DNA of 6,822 bases from Microbacteriaceae bacterium (GTDB taxonomy: Bacteria; Actinomycetota; Actinomycetes; Actinomycetales; Microbacteriaceae): contig JAPOHQ010000053.1 of the NCBI GenBank assembly GCA_029979375.1, positions 1 through 6,822 on the forward strand, given 5' to 3'. Below, piece by piece: positions 1 through 5,749 of this stretch (the first letter of the stretch is position 1; the number at the start of each line of letters is the position of its first letter). The notes below the pieces were generated by a model. The model worked only from the letters and a program-made list of their open reading frames with translations, ran no database searches and was not told the origin of the DNA. Made by a program: the position numbers and the translations under genes.

Positions 1-1197
1 GCTTCGATCTATGCCTTCAACCTCGTTCAAAAGCACGCCAAGAAGCCAAGCGGCGCTCCCGACAAGGAGCTAGCAAGGCCCGTAACAAAGGTCGGAGTTC
101 TTGGAGCCGGACTCATGGCATCGCAGTTTGCCCTGCTCTTCCTCAGACGACTCGAGTGCCCGGTGGTGATAACTGACGTCTCTCAGGAACGAATTGACAA
201 GGGCCTCGAATACATCAAGGCAGAACTTGAGAAGCTGGTTGAAAAGGGCAGGCTTTCCACTGATGATCGCAATCGCTATGTAGGAAACCTCTCGGGATCG
301 CTCGACTACGAGGCATTTGCAGACTGCGATTGGGTAATCGAGGCGGTATTCGAAGAGCTCAAGATCAAGCAGGAGGTCTTCGCCAAGATTGAGGCCGTGG
401 TGAGCGAGGACTGCATCTTGGCAACTAACACCTCTTCGCTCTCCGTTGACGAAATGGCAAAGAGCCTGAAGCACCCCGGCCGGCTAGTCGGCTTCCACTT
501 CTTCAACCCGGTTGCGGTGATGCCGCTGGTTGAGGTCGTCCGCGCCAAGAAGAGCTCGGACGAGGCGGTGGCAACCGCCATGGAGGTCGCAAAGCGACTG
601 AAGAAGACCGCTGTCATCACATCGGACTCCGCAGGCTTCGTCGTGAACAGGCTGCTTGGTTATCTCCTGGGTGAGGCGATGCGAGCGGTCGACGAGGGGG
701 CCAGCTTCGAGGAGGTTGCCGCTGCAATCGCGCCGCTTGGCTTGCCAATGAACCCCTTCGATCTTCTGGAGCTAGTTGGTCTAAAGGTTGGGGCACATGT
801 CCTGGACTCGATGCACGCGTTCAATTCCGATCGCTTCTATGCCAGCGCCAATCTCCACAAGCTAGCCGAACACGGCAAGCTCTTGGAGCGTGATGCCAAG
901 GGCAAGATCAAGGGCTATGACAAGAAGGCGATCGAAATCGTTGGTGGGGCAAAGGGCGGCAGGTTCGCGGCCGAAATCTTTGAGTCGGTTCAGGTTGGTT
1001 TAGCCAGAGAGGTCAAGCTGATGCTCGAGGAGAAGGTTGTCGAAACCCCCGAGGACATCGATTTGTGCATGATTATGGGAGCGGCCTGGCCATTTCACCT
1101 CGGAGGCATAACGCCATATCTAGACAGAAGCGGCGCGAGTGGGAAGGCCTTCGGAGGCAGCTTCCACGACCCCATGATTATTGGAGTCCGAGACTAG
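1..1197 (+). CDS. fadB: FadB-type enoyl-CoA hydratase/3-hydroxyacyl-CoA dehydrogenase, C-terminal part (5' truncated by window)
   Basis: The frame is open from base 1 to the TAG at 1195-1197 (398 codons), so the ATG at 115 is internal and the true start lies left of the window. Visible order: a linker rich in Lys/Pro/Ala; a Rossmann NAD-binding motif (VGVLGAGLMAS, about bases 91-123); then the 3-hydroxyacyl-CoA dehydrogenase core with NTSSLSVDEMA and GFHFFNPVAVMPLVEVV, whose His (496-498) and following Glu are the expected catalytic pair. The C-terminal helical domain follows (GFVVNRLL, GLPMNPFDLLELVG) and ends with GAAWPFHLGGITPYLDRSG. Family knowledge: such proteins of about 700 residues carry an N-terminal enoyl-CoA hydratase domain and carry out the hydration and NAD-dependent dehydrogenation steps of fatty acid beta-oxidation in the cytoplasm. 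The hydratase half is inferred, not seen; a stand-alone dehydrogenase is less likely because coding continues upstream of the Rossmann fold. Confidence 0.93.
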   Translation, partial: ASIYAFNLVQKHAKKPSGAPDKELARPVTKVGVLGAGLMASQFALLFLRRLECPVVITDVSQERIDKGLEYIKAELEKLVEKGRLSTDDRNRYVGNLSGSLDYEAFADCDWVIEAVFEELKIKQEVFAKIEAVVSEDCILATNTSSLSVDEMAKSLKHPGRLVGFHFFNPVAVMPLVEVVRAKKSSDEAVATAMEVAKRLKKTAVITSDSAGFVVNRLLGYLLGEAMRAVDEGASFEEVAAAIAPLGLPMNPFDLLELVGLKVGAHVLDSMHAFNSDRFYASANLHKLAEHGKLLERDAKGKIKGYDKKAIEIVGGAKGGRFAAEIFESVQVGLAREVKLMLEEKVVETPEDIDLCMIMGAAWPFHLGGITPYLDRSGASGKAFGGSFHDPMIIGVRD

Positions 1198-1221
1198 GCA
1201 CCCCTAAAGGGGCTCTGCCCC
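1198..1221. terminator. Possible bidirectional hairpin at convergent gene ends
   Basis: CCCC (1201-1204), loop TAAA, GGGG (1209-1212) form a short GC hairpin. The same GGGG can alternatively pair with CCCC at 1218-1221. The element sits exactly where the FadB-type gene and the minus-strand oxidoreductase converge with only 6 bases between stop codons, so it overlaps the 3' end of the oxidoreductase. There is no U-tract on either strand, so intrinsic termination is only a weak inference. Confidence 0.3.
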
Positions 1222-2223
1222 GATCTGCTTACAAATCTCGGCTGCAATCTCGATGCCAGCTATTACCTCGGCAGCGGGGTGAACCTCAGACTCCACCCGG
1301 CCCTCGGAGACGTATTTTGCGAACCATGTCGCCTGGTAACTAAGGGCCTCGTGTCCCTGGACCGCGGTCTGGTCTTCCCACGCTGTCTCGGTGAAGTAGA
1401 GCTCCTTGTCTCGAACCCTGATGCCCGATGGAACGAAGAATGGCTCGTCGATAACCACAACGCCTTTTTCGAATGAGCAGCTGGCGGTTGTTGGCAGAGT
1501 CGCAATGCCCGAGGCGGTTATTTGGGCCCTTGCTCCCGAGGAGTATTCGAGGACCGTGTAGCTCTCCTCATCGAGACCGTTGGACCTAACCTTGCCGACA
1601 GCGGCAATTTCATTGGGATTGCCCATGAACTGCTGGGACATGGCAATCGGGTAGATGCCCATGTCGTAGATGATGCTGCCACCACCCTTTTGCCAAAGCC
1701 TCGGGATATGGCGGTTGTCGACGCAAAAACTAGCGGTGAAGAACTCCGGCTTACCCAACTCCCCAGAGGCGATCAGCTTCCTGATGATGGTGGTTTGTGG
1801 CAAATACCTTGTCCACATCGCCTCCATCGCCAGCAGACCCTTTTGTTTGGCCAGGGCGAATATCTCCCTGGCGTGCTCTGGCAAAACCGTGATTGGTTTC
1901 TCAACCAGGACGTGCTTACCGGCGCTTAGCGCAAGCATCGCGTGCTCATAGTGTTCTGACTGCCAGCTGGCGATGTAGACAGCGTTGACACCCTCGTCGT
2001 TCACGAGATCCTGATAGTTCTCGTGAACCCTGGGGATTGAGAACTTGTCGGCAAAGCTCCTTGCTTTGCCCGCAGTTCTAGATGCCACCGCAACAAACTG
2101 CTGTTTGGTGTGTTTTTGCGAGCTTGCCACAAAAACCTCTGCGATAGATCCGGGGCCGATGATGCCCCAGCGCAGTGCCGGCACAGAGGCGGGGTCGATG
2201 ATTTCTGGCTCAGGAATCTGCAT
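1204..2223 (-). CDS. Gfo/Idh/MocA family NAD(P)-dependent oxidoreductase (dihydrodiol dehydrogenase-like)
   Basis: 339 residues, a normal length for the family. The N-terminal Rossmann fold shows WGIIGPGSIAEVF (residues 19-31, nucleotide loop G23-A28). The family Lys is in VLVEKPIT (EKP at 108-110). EAMWTRYLP (134-142) and GGGSIIYDMGIYP (180-192) follow; this pattern resembles the trans-1,2-dihydrobenzene-1,2-diol/xylose dehydrogenase-like branch. The C-terminal alpha/beta domain would bind substrate. The family oxidises or reduces hydroxyl groups of sugars, inositols and diols in the cytoplasm; the actual substrate cannot be named. An oddity is SWQS at 86-89, where relatives usually have a TPHS-like segment. 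ATG at 2223 is chosen because the residues before the Rossmann fold (DPASVPALRWG) look like those of relatives. There is no Shine-Dalgarno, and a TAGACT -10 lies only 7 bases before the ATG, suggesting a leaderless mRNA. Confidence 0.88.
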   Translation of the reverse strand: MQIPEPEIIDPASVPALRWGIIGPGSIAEVFVASSQKHTKQQFVAVASRTAGKARSFADKFSIPRVHENYQDLVNDEGVNAVYIASWQSEHYEHAMLALSAGKHVLVEKPITVLPEHAREIFALAKQKGLLAMEAMWTRYLPQTTIIRKLIASGELGKPEFFTASFCVDNRHIPRLWQKGGGSIIYDMGIYPIAMSQQFMGNPNEIAAVGKVRSNGLDEESYTVLEYSSGARAQITASGIATLPTTASCSFEKGVVVIDEPFFVPSGIRVRDKELYFTETAWEDQTAVQGHEALSYQATWFAKYVSEGRVESEVHPAAEVIAGIEIAAEICKQIGAEPL

Positions 2224-2230
2224 GGCCCAG

Positions 2231-2236
2231 AGTCTA
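2231..2236 (-). promoter_or_regulatory. -10 element of the oxidoreductase, leaderless arrangement
   Basis: On the minus strand TAGACT (2236 to 2231) matches TANNNT and is followed by 7 bases and then the ATG at 2223. Transcription would start at or one base before the start codon. No convincing -35 is visible at 16-18 bases (GGAGCA at 17). The lack of a Shine-Dalgarno before this ATG agrees with leaderless initiation, which is common in actinobacteria. Confidence 0.4.
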
Positions 2237-2245
2237 TTGGAGGGC

Positions 2246-2251
2246 TAGAAT
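2246..2251 (+). promoter_or_regulatory. -10 element of the tRNA-Gly gene
   Basis: TAGAAT matches TANNNT and lies 11 bases upstream of the mature tRNA 5' end, leaving a leader of about 5 bases for RNase P removal. A -35 at normal spacing would fall on 2222-2228 (ATGGCCC), which is poor and overlaps the start codon of the divergent oxidoreductase gene. Confidence 0.45.
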
Positions 2252-2262
2252 TTTGCTCCATC

Positions 2263-2336
2263 GCGAGTGTAGTTCAATGGCAGAACTCCAGCTTCCCAAG
2301 CTGGTGGCGCGGGTTCGATTCCCGTCACTCGCTCCA
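2263..2336 (+). tRNA. tRNA-Gly (anticodon CCC)
   Basis: A complete cloverleaf can be folded by hand. The acceptor GCGAGTG (2263-2269) pairs perfectly with CACTCGC (2326-2332). The D-stem GTTC/GAAC is 2272-2275 with 2283-2286. The anticodon stem CCAGC/GCTGG (2288-2292, 2300-2304) encloses loop TTCCCAA, giving anticodon CCC at 2295-2297. The variable region is four bases. The T-arm is GCGGG-TTCGATT-CCCGT (2309-2325, one G-U pair). The discriminator is T2333, as expected for bacterial glycine tRNA, and CCA is encoded (2334-2336). It reads the glycine codon GGG. The gene stands alone on the plus strand between two minus-strand genes. Confidence 0.97.
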
Positions 2337-2339
2337 GCT

Positions 2340-3587
2340 CTAGACCTCCTGGCGGAGGACGTCTTTTCGAATAAACCAAAAGGCCCCAGCCGCCAACAGG
2401 CAGAGCACGGCTGCAGTTATCCAGGCGATGAGGTAGCTGCCCTGAAGATCTCTGATGATTCCGGCGTAGGCCGCTGCAATACCGGCACCAACCATGTGGC
2501 TTGCAAACACCCAACCCCAAACGATTCCGGTCTTTGCCAACCCAAAATATCTTCGGATTAGCTCGATGGTTGGGGGAACCGTGGCAATCCAGTCGAGGCC
2601 ATAGAAAACAACGAAGAAGATCAGCGGCGGCTCAACCGTAGGCCCAAGAACAAACGGAACGCTGAAGAGGGCAAGACCACGGAGGCTGTAGTAGATAACC
2701 AGCAGCACCCGGGAGTCGAACCTGTCGGTGAGCCACCCAGAGAGAATGGTCCCCACGAAGTCAAAGATGCCGACTATCGCCAACAGACCTGCAGCCGTAG
2801 TCGCCGGCATGCCGTGATCGTGGGCTGCCGGGATGAAGTGAGCACCAATCAGGCCGTTGGTGGTCCAACCGCAGACAAAGAACGTGGCACCCAATACCCA
2901 GAACTGCTTAGTTCTTGCCACCTCGAACAGAACTGAGAATGTGGCGGCAAGGGTTCGCGGCGACTCACTGTAGGTGTCAGAGTCATCAGCTGCTCCATAA
3001 GCCCTCGCCCCAATTTCGCTTGGCCGATTCTTAAATAACAGCGCGAAGATGGGAAGCACCAAACCAACAAATCCGGCAACCACCAGCGATCCCCACTGCC
3101 AGCCAAGGTTTGTTACCAAATTCGCAAGCAGCGGCAAGAACACGAGCTGCCCGGTTGCATATGCTGCAGAGAAGATTCCGGTAACCAAGCCCCTGCGGGA
3201 AACAAACCAGCGGTTGGCAACAACCGAGGCAAACACAAGAGCCAAGCCACCGGTGCCGGCCCCAACGAAAACCCCCCAGTAGAGAACCAATTGCCACAGC
3301 TCCGACATGAACACGGTGAGGAAGGTTCCCAAGCCGATTAGCGAGAGAGCAACCAGAGCCACCTTTTTCACCGAGTAGCGCTCCATTAGCACGGCGGCAA
3401 ACGGCGCCGTCAGGCCATAGAAAAGCAGATTCAGGGTTACCGCCAGGGAAGTTTCCGAACGGGACCAACCAAACTCTGTCTCTAGCGGTTCAAACATCAC
3501 AGAGGTCGTAGAGCGAAACGCTGCCGCAGCAATGAGTGTTAGGAAGGTAACGCCCGCGACTATCCACGCTGGGTGCAGTTTTCTCAA
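2340..3587 (-). CDS. Major facilitator superfamily transporter, monocarboxylate/oxalate-formate antiporter-like
   Basis: 415 residues with about 12 hydrophobic segments (roughly 8-25, 46-68, 76-94, 98-120, 136-157, 164-185, 229-252, 262-285, 293-312, 320-340, 353-376, 383-405) and a hydrophilic, acidic central loop (186-225), the classic 6+6 MFS layout in the inner membrane. The loop between segments 2 and 3 has MERYSVKK (68-75), and its counterpart in the second half is GWLTDRFDSR (284-293); both are motif-A-like. FGWSRSETS (39-47) and NRWFVSRRGLVTGI (125-138) are typical of monocarboxylate-type MFS carriers, suggesting a small organic anion as substrate, although this is inferred. The start is TTG at 3587: it is preceded by AAGGA at six bases, and a stop lies six codons upstream with only a CTG as alternative. 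It is the last gene of the minus-strand block, and its stop codon is 3 bases from the opposing tRNA. Confidence 0.88.
   Translation of the reverse strand: MRKLHPAWIVAGVTFLTLIAAAAFRSTTSVMFEPLETEFGWSRSETSLAVTLNLLFYGLTAPFAAVLMERYSVKKVALVALSLIGLGTFLTVFMSELWQLVLYWGVFVGAGTGGLALVFASVVANRWFVSRRGLVTGIFSAAYATGQLVFLPLLANLVTNLGWQWGSLVVAGFVGLVLPIFALLFKNRPSEIGARAYGAADDSDTYSESPRTLAATFSVLFEVARTKQFWVLGATFFVCGWTTNGLIGAHFIPAAHDHGMPATTAAGLLAIVGIFDFVGTILSGWLTDRFDSRVLLVIYYSLRGLALFSVPFVLGPTVEPPLIFFVVFYGLDWIATVPPTIELIRRYFGLAKTGIVWGWVFASHMVGAGIAAAYAGIIRDLQGSYLIAWITAAVLCLLAAGAFWFIRKDVLRQEV
2342..2367 (+). terminator. Candidate intrinsic terminator of the tRNA-Gly gene
   Basis: CCTCC (2345-2349), loop TGGC, GGAGG (2354-2358) form a strong short stem. 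AGA (2342-2344) and TCT (2362-2364) may extend it across an ACG bulge, and TCTTTT follows. It begins six bases after the tRNA CCA. It lies entirely within the last codons of the minus-strand MFS gene, so the sequence serves two purposes if this reading is right. Confidence 0.45.
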
Positions 3588-3593
3588 TGTTCT

Positions 3594-3598
3594 TCCTT
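3594..3598 (-). promoter_or_regulatory. Shine-Dalgarno that fixes the TTG start of the MFS gene
   Basis: AAGGA on the minus strand (3598 to 3594) stands six bases before TTG 3587-3585. It supports TTG initiation over the upstream in-frame CTG at 3602, which has no comparable site. Confidence 0.6.
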
Positions 3599-3616
3599 GC
3601 AGCTAGGGCTCAAAGC

Positions 3617-3988
3617 CTATTGCCTGGTGGGGGACTTCCACGCCCACCACAAAAGCGGCAGCTGCAGGGGCAATCTGAGCCAGGCAATCAGTGCCATTTC
3701 CGGATTGCTACTAAGAACATCAAAGGCATACCACCAGTTCGCAGGCCAAACACCGAGCAGGACCGCAACCGTAAAAAGCGGCGCCCAGCGCTGTCTCATA
3801 ACAAGGCCAATGGCGGAGACCAGTTCGGCGACTCCCGAGAGGTAAATCAAGAAGATATGCGCAGGCAGCCAAGGCGGCATCAGCCACAGAAATGCCTCTG
3901 GGTTGACAAGATGCAGAACCCCTGAAGCGGTAAAGAGTCCGGCTACTATCCAGGTGCCGATTGGAAGCCTTAGCGCTTTGCCAGCCAC
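3617..3988 (-). CDS. DoxX-like small integral membrane protein
   Basis: 123 residues with four hydrophobic segments (about 10-28, 43-64, 68-88, 98-117). Features recalling DoxX-family proteins are GVLHLVNPEAFLWLMPPWLP (23-42), SGVAEL (51-56) and WPANWWYA (81-88). The biochemical role of this group is poorly defined; some relatives are linked to quinone-dependent redox reactions or sulfur metabolism, so no function is assigned. The start is taken as GTG at 3988, the only good initiator before the first membrane segment. It makes the gene overlap the end of the dehydrogenase gene by 19 bases in another frame, with only a weak upstream GGA, suggesting translational coupling. The MFS gene follows after 29 bases. 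Confidence 0.82.
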   Translation of the reverse strand: MAGKALRLPIGTWIVAGLFTASGVLHLVNPEAFLWLMPPWLPAHIFLIYLSGVAELVSAIGLVMRQRWAPLFTVAVLLGVWPANWWYAFDVLSSNPEMALIAWLRLPLQLPLLWWAWKSPTRQ

Positions 3989-4785
3989 AACACGAATCCG
4001 TCTAGCCAGGGCCTCGGGAGGATGTAGAAGACAAGCTTGAGCGCCCTAACATCCCAGGAGACCGGGTAATGCGGCCTGGGGTTGTAAGAGGTGGCGGCCC
4101 TGAGCATCTTTTTGACGACCTTGTCTGGACCTGGTGAGATCTTGTACATCCCACCAAGCCACTTGTTGAGTCCCCGCATCACACCGTCGTATTCGCTGTA
4201 GGTGCGGCCATCTTCCAAGAGCCCAAAGGCCACCGCACCAAATCCAGTCTTGGAGGTTCCAGGCTCGACGGTTGAAACGCGAATGCCGAGGTGCCTGACT
4301 TCCTGACGCAGGGCGTTGGCGACGGCTTTGATGGCGTGCTTGGTTGCCGCATACCAACCAAGCCCAACAAGGGAAACGTGGGCAACCACCGAGGTGGTCA
4401 TGACTATTCGGCCAGAGCCCTGCTTTCTCATCAGCGGCAGCACCGCACGTATAGAGCGCTCGACACCGAAGACATTCACATCGAATATCGCCTTCACCTG
4501 CTCGCGAGTTGTCTCCTCGACGGCAGAGAAGTTTCCAAAGCCGGCATTGGCCACCAGAAGGTCAATGCGCCCCTGCTCCTTGATTAGCTTTGCGACACCT
4601 TTGGAGACCGAGTCGTCGCTCGTGACATCCATGGTCAGAGGCTTTGCTCCGAACTCGGCGGTTTTCTTCACCGCCGCTGCATTCTTGTCGGCCGCATAAA
4701 CTGTCCAGCCCCTTGCGATGAGTTCCTTAGCAAGGCCTAGGCCAAAACCGGAAGCGGCACCAGTGATTAGGGCAACTTTGCTCAT
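3970..4785 (-). CDS. Short-chain dehydrogenase/reductase (classical SDR)
   Basis: 271 residues. The cofactor motif TGAASGFG (8-15) is the classical TGxxxGxG. Asp-Val follows the third strand (MDVTSDD, 52-58), NAG is at 80-82, and the catalytic triad can be read as S132, Y145 and K149 (YAATK). PGTSKTGFG (175-183) is the usual PG loop after strand 6. D33 in AADKN, at the end of strand 2, suggests a preference for NAD(H), an inference. The enzyme would oxidise or reduce an alcohol/carbonyl in the cytoplasm; the extended C-terminus (220-271, basic and aromatic) may shape the substrate pocket. ATG 4785 is preceded by AGGA at seven bases. It lies 22 bases after the regulator gene and overlaps the DoxX-like gene, so it is probably co-transcribed with both. 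The substrate is unknown. Confidence 0.92.
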   Translation of the reverse strand: MSKVALITGAASGFGLGLAKELIARGWTVYAADKNAAAVKKTAEFGAKPLTMDVTSDDSVSKGVAKLIKEQGRIDLLVANAGFGNFSAVEETTREQVKAIFDVNVFGVERSIRAVLPLMRKQGSGRIVMTTSVVAHVSLVGLGWYAATKHAIKAVANALRQEVRHLGIRVSTVEPGTSKTGFGAVAFGLLEDGRTYSEYDGVMRGLNKWLGGMYKISPGPDKVVKKMLRAATSYNPRPHYPVSWDVRALKLVFYILPRPWLDGFVLWLAKR

Positions 4786-4807
4786 GGCCTAATCCTGCCA
4801 CCTCGAA

Positions 4808-5647
4808 CTATGCGGGACCAACAATTGGTGCACCGAGATCAACCGAGAGCCTTAGGGCGGCCGCCGAAACCAGTTGACCCAGCTGGTCGGTCTGGTCACC
4901 GATTCGATCCTTTGAGGCCCCAACCGACAGCGCTGCAACCACGAGATTTGAAGAGTCCCTTACGGGGGCCGCCGCATCTACGATTCCGCTCTGGAACTCA
5001 TCGCTGAGCGCATATCCCAGGTCTCGAGTCTCCTGGAGCAGAGCCATAAAGGCCTTGAGACTCCTGGCAGGCTTCTTGGCCCTGCGAGTCTTGGGATTAA
5101 TCGGCTCGGCCGGCTTCGGCAGGTCGATACTCAAAATTGGAAGCGGATCATCAAGGGCATGCTCTTGCCACCACAGCTCAATTTCGGAGTCTGTGAGACC
5201 TGCCAGCATTGCCCTTCCGGATGCCGTGATGCCGGCATTGGAAAGCACACCATCCCAACCCGATCTGCGCACGGCGTCGGCGGCAACGATTGTCTTGATA
5301 GTGAGCACCCTGCCACCGCGCAGCACATTCAGATGTGCGGTCTCTTGGGTCTGAGCCACGAGCTCCGAGAGCCTGGATTCGGCCTGCAGGGCGAGGTGAG
5401 CTTCTCGAGTTCGCATCGAGAGCGAGTAGAACCTGTGACCCAGGGAGTATTTCCTGGTCTTGGGGTCCCGGTCCACCAAACCCGTTGCTGCCAACGTGCC
5501 AAGCACCCTTGAGATCTGCCCCTTGTCGCGACCGGTGAGCTCGGAGACCCGATTCACGCCCAATCCTCCGAGCGTGAAGGCTTCCGCCGAAGAGAGCACC
5601 TCAACGACTTCGAGGTCTCTTGCAAGGCCAGATGTGTGGCTACGCAT
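4808..5647 (-). CDS. IclR-family transcriptional regulator
   Basis: 279 residues counted from ATG 5647. An N-terminal winged helix-turn-helix (about 8-72) includes VNRVSELTGRDKGQISRVLGTL and the wing DRDPKTRKYSLG. A linker helix leads to the C-terminal effector-binding GAF-like domain with SGRAMLAGL (143-151) and GYALSDE...GIVDAAAPVRD (211-231). Proteins of this family bind DNA as dimers or tetramers and respond to small metabolites. An oddity is a Pro/Lys/Arg-rich stretch at 175-196 (KPAEPINPKTRRAKKPARS), which looks longer and more basic than usual at this position. TTG 5650 directly before the ATG is an alternative start. ATG is preferred because a TANNNT -10 six bases upstream predicts a transcript starting at this ATG. 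It heads the minus-strand block and is divergent from the substrate-binding protein gene, with a candidate operator between them. Confidence 0.9.
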   Translation of the reverse strand: MRSHTSGLARDLEVVEVLSSAEAFTLGGLGVNRVSELTGRDKGQISRVLGTLAATGLVDRDPKTRKYSLGHRFYSLSMRTREAHLALQAESRLSELVAQTQETAHLNVLRGGRVLTIKTIVAADAVRRSGWDGVLSNAGITASGRAMLAGLTDSEIELWWQEHALDDPLPILSIDLPKPAEPINPKTRRAKKPARSLKAFMALLQETRDLGYALSDEFQSGIVDAAAPVRDSSNLVVAALSVGASKDRIGDQTDQLGQLVSAAALRLSVDLGAPIVGPA

Positions 5648-5653
5648 CAACCC

Positions 5654-5682
5654 AAACTAACAAAAAGTTGACATATGGACAA
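5654..5682 (-). promoter_or_regulatory. Promoter of the IclR-headed operon (leaderless)
   Basis: On the minus strand, -35 TTGTCC (5682 to 5677), a 17-base spacer and -10 TAGTTT (5659 to 5654, matching TANNNT) are followed by six bases, then ATG at 5647. The expected transcription start coincides with the A of this ATG. No Shine-Dalgarno is present. Confidence 0.6.
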
Positions 5683-5684
5683 CT
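5666..5684. promoter_or_regulatory. Candidate IclR operator (19-bp imperfect inverted repeat)
   Basis: AGTTGAC-ATATG-GACAACT: six of the seven arm pairs match (AGTTGnC against GnCAACT, single mismatch A5671/A5679) around a 5-base centre. It overlaps the -35 elements of both divergent promoters and lies 19 bases from the regulator's start codon. Size and position fit an IclR-type operator that represses its own gene and the divergent importer. Binding by this regulator is inferred. Confidence 0.5.
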
Positions 5685-5696
5685 CAATTCGACTGT
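5668..5696 (+). promoter_or_regulatory. Promoter of the substrate-binding lipoprotein gene
   Basis: A perfect -35 hexamer TTGACA (5668-5673) is followed at 17 bases by GACTGT (5691-5696), a weak -10 keeping only A2 and T6. An alternative, TAGCCT (5712-5717), has no -35 at suitable distance. The leader would be about 45-50 bases. The -35 lies inside the inverted repeat, so repressor binding would block it. Confidence 0.4.
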
Positions 5697-5730
5697 TACC
5701 CGCAGGTTTTCTAGCCTTGGTGGAAATCAA

Positions 5731-5738
5731 AAGGAGAG
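5731..5738 (+). promoter_or_regulatory. Shine-Dalgarno that fixes the lipoprotein start
   Basis: AAGGAGAG is a strong ribosome binding site 11-13 bases before ATG 5750 (slightly long). It rules out the upstream in-frame ATG at 5675, which falls inside the operator and would place 25 residues before the signal peptide. Confidence 0.75.
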
Positions 5739-5749
5739 AAATAACTAGC

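Noticed and set aside
70..474. Minus-strand open frame of 134 codons across the FadB-type gene
   Set aside because: It is fully antisense to a strongly recognised dehydrogenase and shows no family features.
1522..1929. Plus-strand open frame of 135 codons opposite the oxidoreductase
   Set aside because: Antisense shadow of the Gfo/Idh/MocA gene; composition is not protein-like and no motif is recognised.
2263..2336. tRNA 3' end as an attachment site for a mobile element
   Set aside because: No integrase, direct repeat of the tRNA end or change in gene character is seen in the flanking sequence; both sides carry ordinary chromosomal genes.
2253..2561. Plus-strand open frame beginning just before the tRNA and running through it
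   Set aside because: It reads through a complete tRNA-Gly and then antisense to the MFS gene, so it is not credible as a protein.
3031..3468. Minus-strand open frame of 145 codons in another frame of the MFS gene
   Set aside because: Same-strand shadow of a clear 12-segment transporter; no ribosome binding site or recognisable fold.
3587..3925. Plus-strand open frame of 112 codons opposite the DoxX-like gene
   Set aside because: Low-complexity Gln/Arg/Pro-rich product antisense to a protein with clear membrane segments.
4316..4699. Plus-strand open frame of 127 codons opposite the SDR gene
   Set aside because: Antisense shadow; the SDR on the other strand has every expected motif.
5675..5749. 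Upstream in-frame ATG at 5675 as start of the substrate-binding protein
   Set aside because: It falls within the operator and upstream of the likely transcription start, and would bury the signal peptide; ATG 5750 has a strong AAGGAG.
5697..5749. Leader of the lipoprotein gene as a riboswitch
   Set aside because: The leader is only about 50 bases and shows no conserved aptamer-like stems.
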